Shown: piece after piece, positions 1 to 8,398 of the stretch | How the letters are laid out: each line of letters begins with the position of its first letter | Position numbering within the stretch: position 1 is the first letter of the stretch | Source of the DNA: Halodesulfovibrio sp. MK-HDV | Lineage (GTDB): Bacteria; Desulfobacterota; Desulfovibrionia; Desulfovibrionales; Desulfovibrionaceae | DNA length: 64,000 nt | Reading direction: 5' to 3' | Assembly (NCBI RefSeq): GCF_009914765.1 | Contig: NZ_WYDS01000001.1 | Location: forward strand, 1-64,000 | Translations under genes and position numbers: made by a program | Notes under the pieces: model-generated | What the model was told of the DNA's origin: nothing | The model's input: the letters and a program-made list of their open reading frames with translations, nothing else | Database searches by the model: none

Positions 1-1223
1 ACTTTGCTTCTTTACGTTGGCATCAGTGTTAATTTGGCAATTCTTTTGTACTACAAGTACGGTATGCTTATTATTGGGGGATAGCTTGCAGGCAATTAAC
101 GTCTTGCTTCCTAATACCTTAGAGTCTAGCGAAGTTAATATATCTTTGCCACTAGGTGTAAGTTTTTATGTTTTTCAGGCTGCAAGTTATCTTATTGATG
201 TTTATAGAAAAGAAGTGGCACCCTCTAGAAATATAATCAATTTTGGTTGTTATTTGACAATGTTTCCTCAATTAGTTGCTGGGCCCATTGTTCGATATTC
301 TCAAATTGCTGATGAACTTATCACTAGGCATATTTCTCTAGATAATTGTGCCTATGGTATTTCACGTTTTATTATTGGGTTAGCAAAAAAAATATTGATA
401 GCAGACACGCTTGGTCGAGTTGCCGATGCTGCCTTTACCGTTCCTAACGGTGCGTTGAGTGCAGAAGGTGCGTGGATTGGCCTTATTTGCTATGCATTTC
501 AAATATATTTTGATTTTAGCGGATACTCAGATATGGCCATTGGGATAGGAAGGATGTTGGGATTTACATTCCCTGAAAACTTTAACTACCCTTATTCTGC
601 AGACAGTATTCAAAATTTTTGGAAACGTTGGCATATGTCTTTGTCAACATGGTTTCAGGATTATCTTTATATTCCCCTGGGAGGAAACCGCAAAGGGACT
701 TTGAGAACGTATCTCAATCTTATAGTTGTCTTTCTGCTTTGCGGGTTTTGGCATGGCGCAAACTGGACTTTCATGGCGTGGGGAGGGTATTATGGGGTGT
801 TCCTTGTGCTAGAAAGAGCTTTCCCCTCGTTTTATAAGCGGATCCCCAAATTATTAAAACATATTTATGTAATTGTGATCGTTTTTGGAGGGTGGGTTCT
901 TTTTTAGATCTGAAAGATTTATAGATGCGATGTTTTATTATAAGTCATTGTTGGGACATTATGCTGATTCTTTTGAAATGAACAGCGTTTGGCTACAGTG
1001 GCATGGAGATGATGTAACGATTGCTCTTTTTTTTGCTTCTGTTTTCTCTTTCCCTATAGTTTCCCTTGTTAGTAAGGTATTAAAAAGAAAAGAGCATGTT
1101 TTACATTTTAATAAAAACTATTTTGAATTAACAAGATACATACTTCTTATACTCATTTATCTCGTAACATTTATGCCTCTTTATGGAGCCAGTTATAATT
1201 CTTTTATTTACTTTAAATTCTAA
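1..1223 (+). pseudogene. MBOAT-family O-acyltransferase (AlgI-like), 5'-truncated by the window and frameshifted twice
   Basis: Membrane-bound O-acyltransferase of the AlgI/DltB type, which acetylates exported polysaccharide at the inner membrane. Typical pieces appear in order: YYKYGM near base 50, [21 protein letters not shown] near 145-210, the [10 protein letters not shown] motif near 280, [12 protein letters not shown] near 510, and [10 protein letters not shown] followed by the conserved [12 protein letters not shown] near 735-775. The last residues, FIYFKF, look like the natural end of the family. The reading frame moves from frame 1 to 2 inside GGGGG at about 77-81, and from 2 to 3 inside TTTTTT at about 899-904. 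Removing one base at each site restores a continuous AlgI-like protein. The start lies upstream of the window. It may be a decayed gene, a phase-variable gene or sequencing error. Confidence 0.85.
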
Positions 1224-1338
1224 TCTTAAAGATTTCGTTTTGAGAAAATTAAATTGGCTTACTTTTGCAGAATATTGATTACTTCACGGTTAAAACTCTA
1301 ATTTTAACTGCCAGCTTGACAGTGAGGCTCACCGTTAT

Positions 1339-1495
1339 CGTTGGATCGTTGTGACGAGAAAAGGGGATATATGGTATTAAGATGCGCTTGAAGCACGTCT
1401 TAATACCTTCATAAAAAGTGACATCGAGGATGCTAGAATTATTACTGACACAGGGTGGGGCGACGTCTTAAGAAAAACGAAAAAAGGGTCGTAGA
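1339..1495 (+). other. possible degenerate coding remnant
   Basis: Between the acyltransferase and the tRNA pair, one frame reads protein-like text (AHRYRWIVVTRKGDIWY, stop, DALEARLNTFIKSDIEDAR, then IITDTGWGDVLRKT). It has no plausible start and an internal TAA. I do not recognise the family; a transposase or recombinase relic beside tRNA genes would be plausible, but this is a guess. The stretch also contains an imperfect inverted repeat, GTATTAAGA near 1375 against TCTTAATAC near 1398. Confidence 0.25.
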
Positions 1496-1511
1496 TTTTC
1501 ATCTACGACCC
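1486..1511 (-). terminator. intrinsic terminator of the tRNA-Met pair
   Basis: Perfect 11-bp stem GGGTCGTAGAT / ATCTACGACCC with a 4-base loop. On the minus strand it is followed by a run of T, directly downstream of the two minus-strand tRNA genes. Confidence 0.75.
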
Positions 1512-1523
1512 TTGTCTTTTCTT

Positions 1524-1600
1524 TGGTAGCGAGAGAGAGAATTGAACTCCCGACACTGCGGATATGAGCCGCATGCTCTAACCAACTGAGCTATCTCGCC
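1524..1600 (-). tRNA. tRNA-Met (CAU), second copy in transcription order
   Basis: A 77-nt cloverleaf with encoded CCA can be folded on the minus strand: acceptor GGCGAGA / TCTCGCT, D-arm TAGCTCAGTTGGTTAGAGCA, anticodon stem TGCGG / CCGCA enclosing loop CTCATAT (anticodon CAT), and T-loop TTCAATT. It is not an initiator, because the anticodon stem lacks the three G-C pairs. A lysidine-modified tRNA-Ile2 with a CAU anticodon cannot be fully excluded. It differs from its neighbour at only one base pair of the acceptor stem. Confidence 0.9.
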
Positions 1601-1625
1601 ATCAAAATTTATGGGGAACAAGAAG

Positions 1626-1702
1626 TGGTAGCGAGGGAGAGAATTGAACTCCCGACACTGCGGATATGAGCCGCATGCTCTAACCAACTGAGCTACCTCG
1701 CC
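1626..1702 (-). tRNA. tRNA-Met (CAU), first copy in transcription order
   Basis: Near-identical 77-nt twin of the tRNA at 1524-1600, separated from it by 25 bases. The acceptor stem reads GGCGAGG / CCTCGCT, so pair 7:66 is G-C here and A-U in the other copy. All other positions, including anticodon CAT and the encoded CCA end, are the same. Both are probably transcribed together from a promoter to the right. Confidence 0.9.
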
Positions 1703-1738
1703 ATCTCTTGTACGCCGCACTTCGTTGCGACGGAAAAG

Positions 1739-1767
1739 TGTTTAAGGAAATATCAAACACAATGCAA
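1739..1767 (-). promoter_or_regulatory. candidate sigma-70 promoter for the tRNA pair
   Basis: On the minus strand, TTGCAT at 1767-1762 and TAAACA at 1744-1739 are separated by 17 bases, about 37 bases ahead of the first tRNA. The match to consensus is moderate. Confidence 0.35.
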
Positions 1768-1807
1768 AGTGTTTTTAAAAAAAAGTTACTTTGGAAGCAA
1801 AAAAAGT

Positions 1808-2617
1808 CTAAGTCCAGAAAAGGTATACTAGTGGTGCGATAATTAATCGGTACCACGCGAAAGGTCTGAACGTCATCTTGCCAACAAGTGTGATGAATGT
1901 CTTAACTGCAATTAATGCTGAAAGAAATGAGACTATGAATCCTACAGCAAAAAAAGGAATATCGGCAGTAGTGAATAGTTGATAATTTTTTAATACGTCA
2001 TAGCCGGTTGCAGCGAACATAATAGGGACGGCAGCTAAAAAAGAATATTCCGCGGCAAGAGTACGACGTGCTCCGAGGAGCATACCGCCCATAATGGTTG
2101 CTGCAGATCGGGAAAAGCCAGGCCAGAGGGCGAGGCACTGAAAGCAGCCGATACCGAAGGCAAGTTTTGGAGTAACTTCATCCAAAGTGTGGAATGTTGC
2201 TTTTTCCAAATCGTGCGCAGGAGCATACTTTTCGACAAAAAGGATAAAAACTGCACCGACAGCTAGAGCAAAAGATACCGTTACTGGGTTAAACAGGTAT
2301 GTTTTAATATACCCACTGAGAAGTAACCCAAGAATACTGGCAGGGAGCGATGTGAGAAAAAGCATCCACAAGCCACGCATGCCTGAAAAAGGAATTTCCG
2401 GTGTGTTTTTCAGTAATCCTAAAAATCTGTTAAGGTAGAGTATTACAACGGCAAGGATGGCTCCAAGCTGGATGAATACTTCAAAAACTTCCGCTTTAGG
2501 ACCTGTATAATCGAGAAGGTGTCCTGCGATAATGAGGTGTCCGGATGAAGATACCGGCAAGAATTCTGTTAAGCCTTCAATAATGCCGAGAATAACGGCG
2601 GAAAAGAGTTCTGTCAT
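1808..2617 (-). CDS. uppP: undecaprenyl-diphosphatase UppP/BacA
   Basis: Integral membrane phosphatase that recycles undecaprenyl pyrophosphate to the monophosphate carrier lipid for peptidoglycan and O-antigen synthesis; overexpression in this family gives bacitracin resistance. The 269 residues match the usual length. The first signature, EGLTEFLPVSSSGH, lies at residues 14-27. The second, PGFSRSA, with the catalytic arginine, lies near residue 170. Several hydrophobic segments cover the rest. It is the only protein gene on the minus strand in this part of the window and sits behind the tRNA pair, so it is probably a single transcription unit. Confidence 0.95.
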   Translation of the reverse strand: MTELFSAVILGIIEGLTEFLPVSSSGHLIIAGHLLDYTGPKAEVFEVFIQLGAILAVVILYLNRFLGLLKNTPEIPFSGMRGLWMLFLTSLPASILGLLLSGYIKTYLFNPVTVSFALAVGAVFILFVEKYAPAHDLEKATFHTLDEVTPKLAFGIGCFQCLALWPGFSRSAATIMGGMLLGARRTLAAEYSFLAAVPIMFAATGYDVLKNYQLFTTADIPFFAVGFIVSFLSALIAVKTFITLVGKMTFRPFAWYRLIIAPLVYLFWT

Positions 2618-2774
2618 ATATATGTCGTATGTGTGTTAGGGTTAATGGCAACAATTGCAGAAAAATACAGTATAGTAGAGCTAGTTGCAAGGTGTTGGTT
2701 AGTAAGTTAGATTGCCATGTTTTTCCATGTTAAAGGATTAGGTTGTATCTACCACCAATAACGGGGAGTCGCAG

Positions 2775-2960
2775 ATGACTACAATTATGCCGCAAAGTGA
2801 GCTTGTTAGGAAAGCTGCTGCGTATATAGAAGAGCACCGTAAAGAGTATCCGAAAAATTTAAATAAATTGTTGGATAAAGCGGGGATGCGATTTAACCTG
2901 AGTCCTAAGGAAGCAGAAATGCTTAAAGATTTTTTTAAACAATCAGAAAGTGACCACTAG
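2775..2960 (+). CDS. small hypothetical protein, 61 residues
   Basis: Not recognised as a named family. The start ATG follows GGGGAG at a normal distance. The product is charged and probably all helical (SELVRKAAAYIEEHRKEYP, then LSPKEAEMLKDFFKQ), with no signal peptide or membrane segment. It ends in TAG immediately before the lptF reading frame and in the same frame, so it may couple translation into lptF. The good ribosome site and the tight join to lptF argue that it is real. Confidence 0.7.
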   Translation: MTTIMPQSELVRKAAAYIEEHRKEYPKNLNKLLDKAGMRFNLSPKEAEMLKDFFKQSESDH

Positions 2961-2969
2961 GGGGCTGTT

Positions 2970-4163
2970 CTGTTTAGAGTCAGTTTAGTTCACAGGCAGA
3001 TTTTTAAGGAGCATATATCCATTTTCTGTCTGGCTATGTTTTCTTTGGTTTTTCTAATCGTAATCGGAAAGGTATTACAGCTTAGAGAGCTGTTTTTAGG
3101 ACTTGATGTCGGGATACTCGAAATGCTTAAGCTCTTCGGGTTCTTGATTCCTGCCGTTCTGCTTATGATTATTCCCATAGCAACTATGCTATCTGTGTTT
3201 CTTACGTTCTTACGTATGAGTTCAGATAGAGAGCTTGTCGCGTTGAAAGCCAGCGGCGTAAGCTTGTACCAACTTCTACCTGCACCTGTTGTGTTCGCGT
3301 CGCTTTGTACGTTGCTTACGCTTTGGGTTTCTATGTTTGGCATTTCATGGGGGATGGATAATTTTCGAACATCCGTCTTGGAACTGGCTCAAACTCGCGC
3401 AAAAGTTGTTTTGCAGCCGGGTGTGTTCAATAAATCTATCCCGAATTTGATGATTTATTCACGCAGCTCAAGCCTTGCCACAGGTGAACTGGAACACGTA
3501 TTAGTTCAGGATACCAGTAGGGACTCCGGCGGTGTAACTATTGTTGCTCCGACTGGTAAGATTATTTCTGATACAAAGATGGGTGAAATTCGTTTTGTAT
3601 TGAATAACGGAAAGCTTTATCGTCAGGATAATAATGAGATTAGTGTGCTCGGCTTTAATCGATACACTGTTCGGTTAGCCTTATCACAACTTGTAAAAGG
3701 TGTGCATTTGGGCAAACTTCGCCCTTCCGGCATGTCATATCCTCAGCTTCAAGCGATCAAAAATGATCCATCTCTCGCAGAAAGTGAGTCTTTTATTCGT
3801 AAAACAGACGTGGAGATACCAAAGCGCTGGGCAATGCCTTTTGCCTGCCTTGTACTTGGCTTATTTGCAATGCCGCTTGCCTGTGCCTTTGAAGGCATGC
3901 GTCAGCAGATGGGGGTCGTTATGGCTCTCGGTAACTTCCTTGTTTACTACAGCCTGCTTTCTATCAGCATGAAAAGTGGTGAAGGGGGCAGTGGTATTTC
4001 TCCGTCGATCAGCCTTTGGATTCCGAACATCCTTTTTGCCGGTTTGGCTATTGCAGGGCTGTATTTTACTGCAAAAGAACGAACCATAAATCTTACATCT
4101 ATGATCACACATGTGATGTTTTTACGACGCAAGGATAAAGGGGGCGGAACATGTCGCTCTTAA
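2970..4163 (+). CDS. lptF: LPS export permease LptF
   Basis: Inner-membrane permease subunit of the LptB2FG ABC transporter, which extracts lipopolysaccharide and passes it to LptC/A/D. It has the YjgP/YjgQ layout: three N-terminal membrane segments, a periplasmic beta-jellyroll domain around the middle, and three C-terminal segments (from AMPFACLVLGLF on). The motif RMSSDRELVALKASGVS is diagnostic. The first ATG is at 3036, but the conserved N-terminal piece LFRVSLVHRQIFKEH lies in frame upstream of it, where no ATG, GTG or TTG exists. I therefore place the start at CTG 2970, behind AGGGGG. The ATG-only version would be 375 residues. It overlaps lptG by 13 bases. Confidence 0.88.
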   Translation: MFRVSLVHRQIFKEHISIFCLAMFSLVFLIVIGKVLQLRELFLGLDVGILEMLKLFGFLIPAVLLMIIPIATMLSVFLTFLRMSSDRELVALKASGVSLYQLLPAPVVFASLCTLLTLWVSMFGISWGMDNFRTSVLELAQTRAKVVLQPGVFNKSIPNLMIYSRSSSLATGELEHVLVQDTSRDSGGVTIVAPTGKIISDTKMGEIRFVLNNGKLYRQDNNEISVLGFNRYTVRLALSQLVKGVHLGKLRPSGMSYPQLQAIKNDPSLAESESFIRKTDVEIPKRWAMPFACLVLGLFAMPLACAFEGMRQQMGVVMALGNFLVYYSLLSISMKSGEGGSGISPSISLWIPNILFAGLAIAGLYFTAKERTINLTSMITHVMFLRRKDKGGGTCRS

Positions 4164-5266
4164 GTCGCTACATGCTTAAGCAGAATCTTTTTTTGATGCT
4201 GCTTATTCTGGGTATTGGCACCGCGGTATACTTGCTGACAGATTTGTTTGAAAAATTGGATGACTTTCTTGAAGTGGGACTCGGTTTTTCTACTGTTGCT
4301 CTGTACTTCATCTGTAAGCTTCCACTTATTGTCTCGCAGATTCTTCCTGCGGTATTTTTGCTTTCCTGTACTGTCCAGTTGTGCGTTATGTCCCGTAACA
4401 AAGAACTTGTTGCGTTGCAGGCTGGCGGTGTTTCCTTTATCTCACTTGCCCGTTTTATCGTGTACATGGGGTTATTCTGGGCTGTACTTCAGCTTGGATT
4501 TTCACAGTATCTCGGAGTCATGGGTGATGTTGAGTCTCGTCGTATATGGAATGAAGAAGTACGAGGAAAATCTTCTGCCAATGCAACAGTTCGTGATATC
4601 TGGTTCCTTGAGGGTGAGTATGTCATTAACTTGGACGTAGCTCATCTGAATGCTGAAAAAGCTGAAGGTGTCACTATTTTGCGCATCTTGCCAGATGGCG
4701 ACACTATTCAGGAAGTTATTAAAGCGCAGAGTATGAAAGTACAGCCTGAAGGCTGGCTGTTGACCTCCGTTCTTCGTACAGAGCCGGGCAGTTATAGTGA
4801 GACAACAATGCCAGAATTGGTATTGCCTATAGAGCAGAGATTGGGTGTGTTTAAGACTGTAGCCGCGGATGCAGATTTAAATAGGCTGGCTTTATGGGAA
4901 CTTGGTGCAGCGATTGACCGATTGGAAAAATCCGGTTCCAACGTTGAAGCTTTGCAAACAGCTTATCAGCAAAAAATTGCTTATGCGGCTGCGGTGTTGT
5001 TAATGGGACTGATAGCCTTGATGCTCCTTACTTGGAGAGACAGTCTTTATATTAATATATCCATCGGGCTTATTATCACCTTTGCATTTTATGCGCTCTT
5101 CACATGGTTTGGTGCTCTCGGTGAACGTGGTTTTGTTAACCCTGTGTTTGGCGCATGGTTTGCGAATATCTTGTTTGGCGTGATCACTCTTGGACGTGTT
5201 CTTTGGTATACCCGTTCCCGTGTGAAGAAAACGTCCTCCATGACGCTTTCCGGTAGTACCTCGTAA
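4151..5266 (+). CDS. lptG: LPS export permease LptG
   Basis: Partner permease of LptF in the lipopolysaccharide exporter. It has 371 residues with the same design: hydrophobic N-terminal segments (LFLMLLILGIGTAVYLLTDL), the cytoplasmic coupling motif VMSRNKELVALQAGGVS, a soluble periplasmic domain near residues 130-250, and three C-terminal membrane segments. The ATG lies inside the 3' end of lptF behind GGGGGCGG, so the pair is translationally coupled. The ATPase LptB is not in the window. Confidence 0.93.
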   Translation: MSLLSRYMLKQNLFLMLLILGIGTAVYLLTDLFEKLDDFLEVGLGFSTVALYFICKLPLIVSQILPAVFLLSCTVQLCVMSRNKELVALQAGGVSFISLARFIVYMGLFWAVLQLGFSQYLGVMGDVESRRIWNEEVRGKSSANATVRDIWFLEGEYVINLDVAHLNAEKAEGVTILRILPDGDTIQEVIKAQSMKVQPEGWLLTSVLRTEPGSYSETTMPELVLPIEQRLGVFKTVAADADLNRLALWELGAAIDRLEKSGSNVEALQTAYQQKIAYAAAVLLMGLIALMLLTWRDSLYINISIGLIITFAFYALFTWFGALGERGFVNPVFGAWFANILFGVITLGRVLWYTRSRVKKTSSMTLSGSTS

Positions 5267-5325
5267 TTCTTTTATTACCGTAATAATATTTGTCATACGC
5301 TTAAAAATGGGTGTATGGAGTTTGT

Positions 5326-6150
5326 ATGTTTGAAAATAGCTTTTATCCTGAATGGTTAGAAGTGTTTATTGTTGATGATGAACGCTTTGGAGCCGCATAC
5401 GATGCTGTGCCGGATAACCGTCGTGCATGGCTTAAGACTACAATTGCACGATTGCATGCGTTACATGGAACTCCTCAAGTAATGTGGGGAAGACAGGAAA
5501 ACCATTGGCGGCAAGGACATATCTCCATTGCGGAAAGTCGTCCTGTAGATTGGACTGCCGTGGTCGTTGATTCTGCATATGCGTCAGGCGTGCGCCTTCT
5601 TGCCGCAGCAATGATGCCGTTGCTTAGTGGTGTAGAAGATATCCTTGTTGTCTTTTCTGGTGATGCACCAGTTGCCGCGGAGTGTCTTGCTGCTCTTGAG
5701 CTGGCAGGTATTGAAATGGCTGTACAGCTTGATGCTGAGAACACAGCTTTGTTTATGGCAGAGTTGTCAGCATCAGGCATTAGCGGCCGAATCCTTGCCC
5801 TTGGCGAAACAGCCAGACATGCAGTGCATCACGTTGGCATACTGGGTAATGGTCTTTCAGCATGGTTTGAGCCTCAGCATACGAGTCTTGGTGTCCTGTC
5901 TGGTGCTTCTTTTGATAGAGATTTGCTAGCATGGGCTCATCCGGATTTAAATATCGTTGATGTTGCGGCTGATGATCTTGCTTCGCCTTCTTCTTTTGCC
6001 GCTATTTGCTGTGAGGCTGATGTCGTAGATACTGTGGCAGATACTGTTCCTGTGTCATTAGGCGCAGGGCAGGAGGGTTGTTGGATCTGGCCGGATTTAT
6101 TACCCCAGTGGTTTACGCATCGTCGCTTTTCTCTTCTTTCCGAAGTGTAA
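5326..6150 (+). CDS. hypothetical protein, 274 residues
   Basis: Function not recognised. The start is taken at ATG 5326, preceded by GGAG at 5314, rather than the GTG at 5311. The protein is soluble, acidic and rich in alanine, with no signal peptide. The middle section alternates hydrophobic strands and helices (WTAVVVDSAYASG, VEDILVVFSGDA, AAECLAALELAGIEMAVQ), which suggests a Rossmann-like alpha/beta fold. The C-terminus is aromatic-rich (CWIWPDLLPQWF). It sits between lptG and an EF-G gene on the same strand with short gaps, so it may belong to the same transcript. Confidence 0.75.
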   Translation: MFENSFYPEWLEVFIVDDERFGAAYDAVPDNRRAWLKTTIARLHALHGTPQVMWGRQENHWRQGHISIAESRPVDWTAVVVDSAYASGVRLLAAAMMPLLSGVEDILVVFSGDAPVAAECLAALELAGIEMAVQLDAENTALFMAELSASGISGRILALGETARHAVHHVGILGNGLSAWFEPQHTSLGVLSGASFDRDLLAWAHPDLNIVDVAADDLASPSSFAAICCEADVVDTVADTVPVSLGAGQEGCWIWPDLLPQWFTHRRFSLLSEV

Positions 6151-6177
6151 CATCGCATTTGAGTGAAGGTAAAATTA

Positions 6178-8217
6178 ATGAGTAAGAGCGCAAATTCCTA
6201 TCTGAACAACTTGAGAAATATTGGCATCATTGCGCATATTGATGCCGGTAAAACGACACTTACTGAACGAATTCTGTTTTACACCGATAAGATTTACCGC
6301 ATGGGTGAAGTGCATGATGGCACTGCAACTATGGATTTTATGCCGGAAGAGCAGGAAAGAGGCATTACGATCGCTTCAGCGTGCACTTCATGCGAATGGA
6401 ACGATGGTGTAATTAACATTATCGATACCCCGGGACATGTAGACTTTACCATTGAAGTTGAACGCTCATTACGTGTGCTTGATGGTGCAGTGGGTGTTTT
6501 TTGTGCCGTAGGCGGTGTTGAGCCACAGTCAGAAACTGTATGGCGGCAGTCTGAAAAATTTAAGGTTCCCAAAATTGCGCTGATTAACAAAATGGATAGA
6601 CTCGGTGCTGATTTTAACTCAGTGCTTGAATCTATGCGTGAACGTTTAAACGCTTCTCCATTAGTGCTTGTGGCTCCGATTGGCGAAGGTGATGAGTTCG
6701 CCGGTCTTGTAGATGTCTTAACGCTTGAACGTCTGGACTTTGATCAGGAAACAGAAGGGCGAGAGTACACTCGTACGTCTCTTGAAGGCGATGAATTGGC
6801 CTTTGCTGAAGAATGGCGTGAAAAAGTACTGGAAACCATTTCTGATTTTGATGATGAGATTATGGAGTTGTATCTTGGCGGAGAAGAAGTTCCGCTTGAT
6901 TTAATCAAGGAATGCATCCGTAAAGCTACACTCAATCTATCCATCACACCTGTTTTTTGTGGATCTGCTTTGAAGAATGTAGGAGTGCAATGTGTGCTGG
7001 ATGGTGTGTTTGATTACCTACCGGCACCACTCAATGTTCCTGCACCCAAAGCAATCAGACCTGCAACTGGAAAAGCAGAACAGCTTGTCGTTTCACCTGA
7101 AAGTCCGTTAGGTGCACTTGCTTTTAAAGTGTACATGGATGAAGGGCGTAAGATGGTGCTGGCCCGTATTTATTCTGGTACACTGCGGTCTGGTGATTCT
7201 GTGCAGAACATTACGCAGGGAAAAAAAGAAAAACCTGCTCGTCTCTATCGCTTGCATGCAAGCCATAGAGAGCAAGTTGAAGAAGCACGTGCAGGTGAGA
7301 TTGTTGCTTTGGCTGGGATGAAGTTTGCAAAAACTGGTGATTCCCTTGCGACTGAAGAGAATCCATACCTGCTTGAAAATATTACAGGGTACCGACCTGT
7401 TATTTCCCGTGCTTTGGAGCCTGCCAATTCTGAAGATGCTGAAAAGCTTGATGAAGTGTTGGAGAAGCTGCTGCTGGAAGATCCTACATTGCAGTATGAG
7501 CAAAGTCCTGAAACCGGACAGCGTGTAATTTCCGGCATGGGTGAGCTTCATTTAGAAGTGATCGTAGATCGTCTTACTCGTGAATATCATGTTACACCGC
7601 GTGTTGGGAATCCTCAGGTTGTGTATCAGGAGTCAATCAGCGGTAAGGGGTCCGCCGTAGAAGAATTTGATCGTGAACTCGGAGATAAACGTCATTATGG
7701 GTATGCGGCCCTGACGGTTTCTCCCCGTGAGCGCGATGCTGGTAATATGGTGCGGTTCACTTTTGATATTTCAGAATGGCCAGAGGCATGGGTAGATGCT
7801 GTTGAGCAGGGCGTTAAGGACGGCTTGCAATGCGGTGTGATTAAGGGCTACCCTGTGCAGGACGTAGAAGTTGCTATTACAGAAATAAAACGCAACGATT
7901 GTTCATCTGAACCGGGATATCGAATGGCTGCGGGCATGGCTTTGAAGGCTGCGCTGAGAAATGCAAAGCCAGAGTTGCTTGAGCCGATAATGGATGTAGA
8001 GATTTCTGTTCCTGATGAAAATGTCGGGGACGCTATCAGCTTGCTTGGCGCAAAGGGCGCAAAAGTTGAAAACCTCTTTGACCGCGCAGGGCTGAAAATG
8101 GTGAAAGCCTTAGCTCCTATGTGCAATCTGTTTGGTTTTTCAACAGAATTGCGTTCTGCAACACAGGGGCGCGCTGGGCTTGTAATTCAGTTTTTGCGAT
8201 TTGATACATTGTCGTAG
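6178..8217 (+). CDS. fusA: elongation factor G, paralogue outside the str operon
   Basis: Translational GTPase that drives translocation or ribosome recycling. The start is ATG 6178 behind GAAGG, giving 679 residues, close to the normal EF-G length. GTPase motifs: AHIDAGKTT (residues 19-27), the switch I region with EERGITI-like sequence, DTPGH (83-87) and NKMD (about 137-140). Domain II and the C-terminal domains IV-V are complete, ending in LRSATQGRAG. It is not beside rpsL, rpsG or tuf, so it is probably a second EF-G such as an EF-G2 or recycling-type form rather than the main str-operon copy. Symbol assigned by family only. Confidence 0.85.
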   Translation: MSKSANSYLNNLRNIGIIAHIDAGKTTLTERILFYTDKIYRMGEVHDGTATMDFMPEEQERGITIASACTSCEWNDGVINIIDTPGHVDFTIEVERSLRVLDGAVGVFCAVGGVEPQSETVWRQSEKFKVPKIALINKMDRLGADFNSVLESMRERLNASPLVLVAPIGEGDEFAGLVDVLTLERLDFDQETEGREYTRTSLEGDELAFAEEWREKVLETISDFDDEIMELYLGGEEVPLDLIKECIRKATLNLSITPVFCGSALKNVGVQCVLDGVFDYLPAPLNVPAPKAIRPATGKAEQLVVSPESPLGALAFKVYMDEGRKMVLARIYSGTLRSGDSVQNITQGKKEKPARLYRLHASHREQVEEARAGEIVALAGMKFAKTGDSLATEENPYLLENITGYRPVISRALEPANSEDAEKLDEVLEKLLLEDPTLQYEQSPETGQRVISGMGELHLEVIVDRLTREYHVTPRVGNPQVVYQESISGKGSAVEEFDRELGDKRHYGYAALTVSPRERDAGNMVRFTFDISEWPEAWVDAVEQGVKDGLQCGVIKGYPVQDVEVAITEIKRNDCSSEPGYRMAAGMALKAALRNAKPELLEPIMDVEISVPDENVGDAISLLGAKGAKVENLFDRAGLKMVKALAPMCNLFGFSTELRSATQGRAGLVIQFLRFDTLS

Positions 8218-8271
8218 AAATTAGAAACGAGGACAGATTTCGGACAAATTTGCACATTGCAACGTTACTTC

Positions 8272-8324
8272 AAAAAATTCAGATGCTCACATAGTTTTAA
8301 CTATGCTTCGCTCCTGACTTTTTC
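8272..8324 (+). terminator. stem-loop after fusA, probable terminator
   Basis: AAAAAATTCAG (8273-8283) can pair with CTGACTTTTT (8314-8323) with one mismatch, enclosing a second hairpin CATAGTT / AACTATG (8290-8305). The distal T-run fits termination downstream of the EF-G gene. A similar outer stem follows ugd. Confidence 0.45.
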
Positions 8325-8398
8325 TTGTGCCTTGCACTGCACACGATTGTCTCAATCTGTTTAAAAACAACTTTGTCAGTAACCTCGAGGAGTTTTTG

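Noticed and set aside
1499-1720. 73-residue minus-strand reading frame with an internal peptide repeat (AQLVRACGSYPQCREFNSL twice)
   Set aside because: It is the translation of the two tandem tRNA genes, not a protein.
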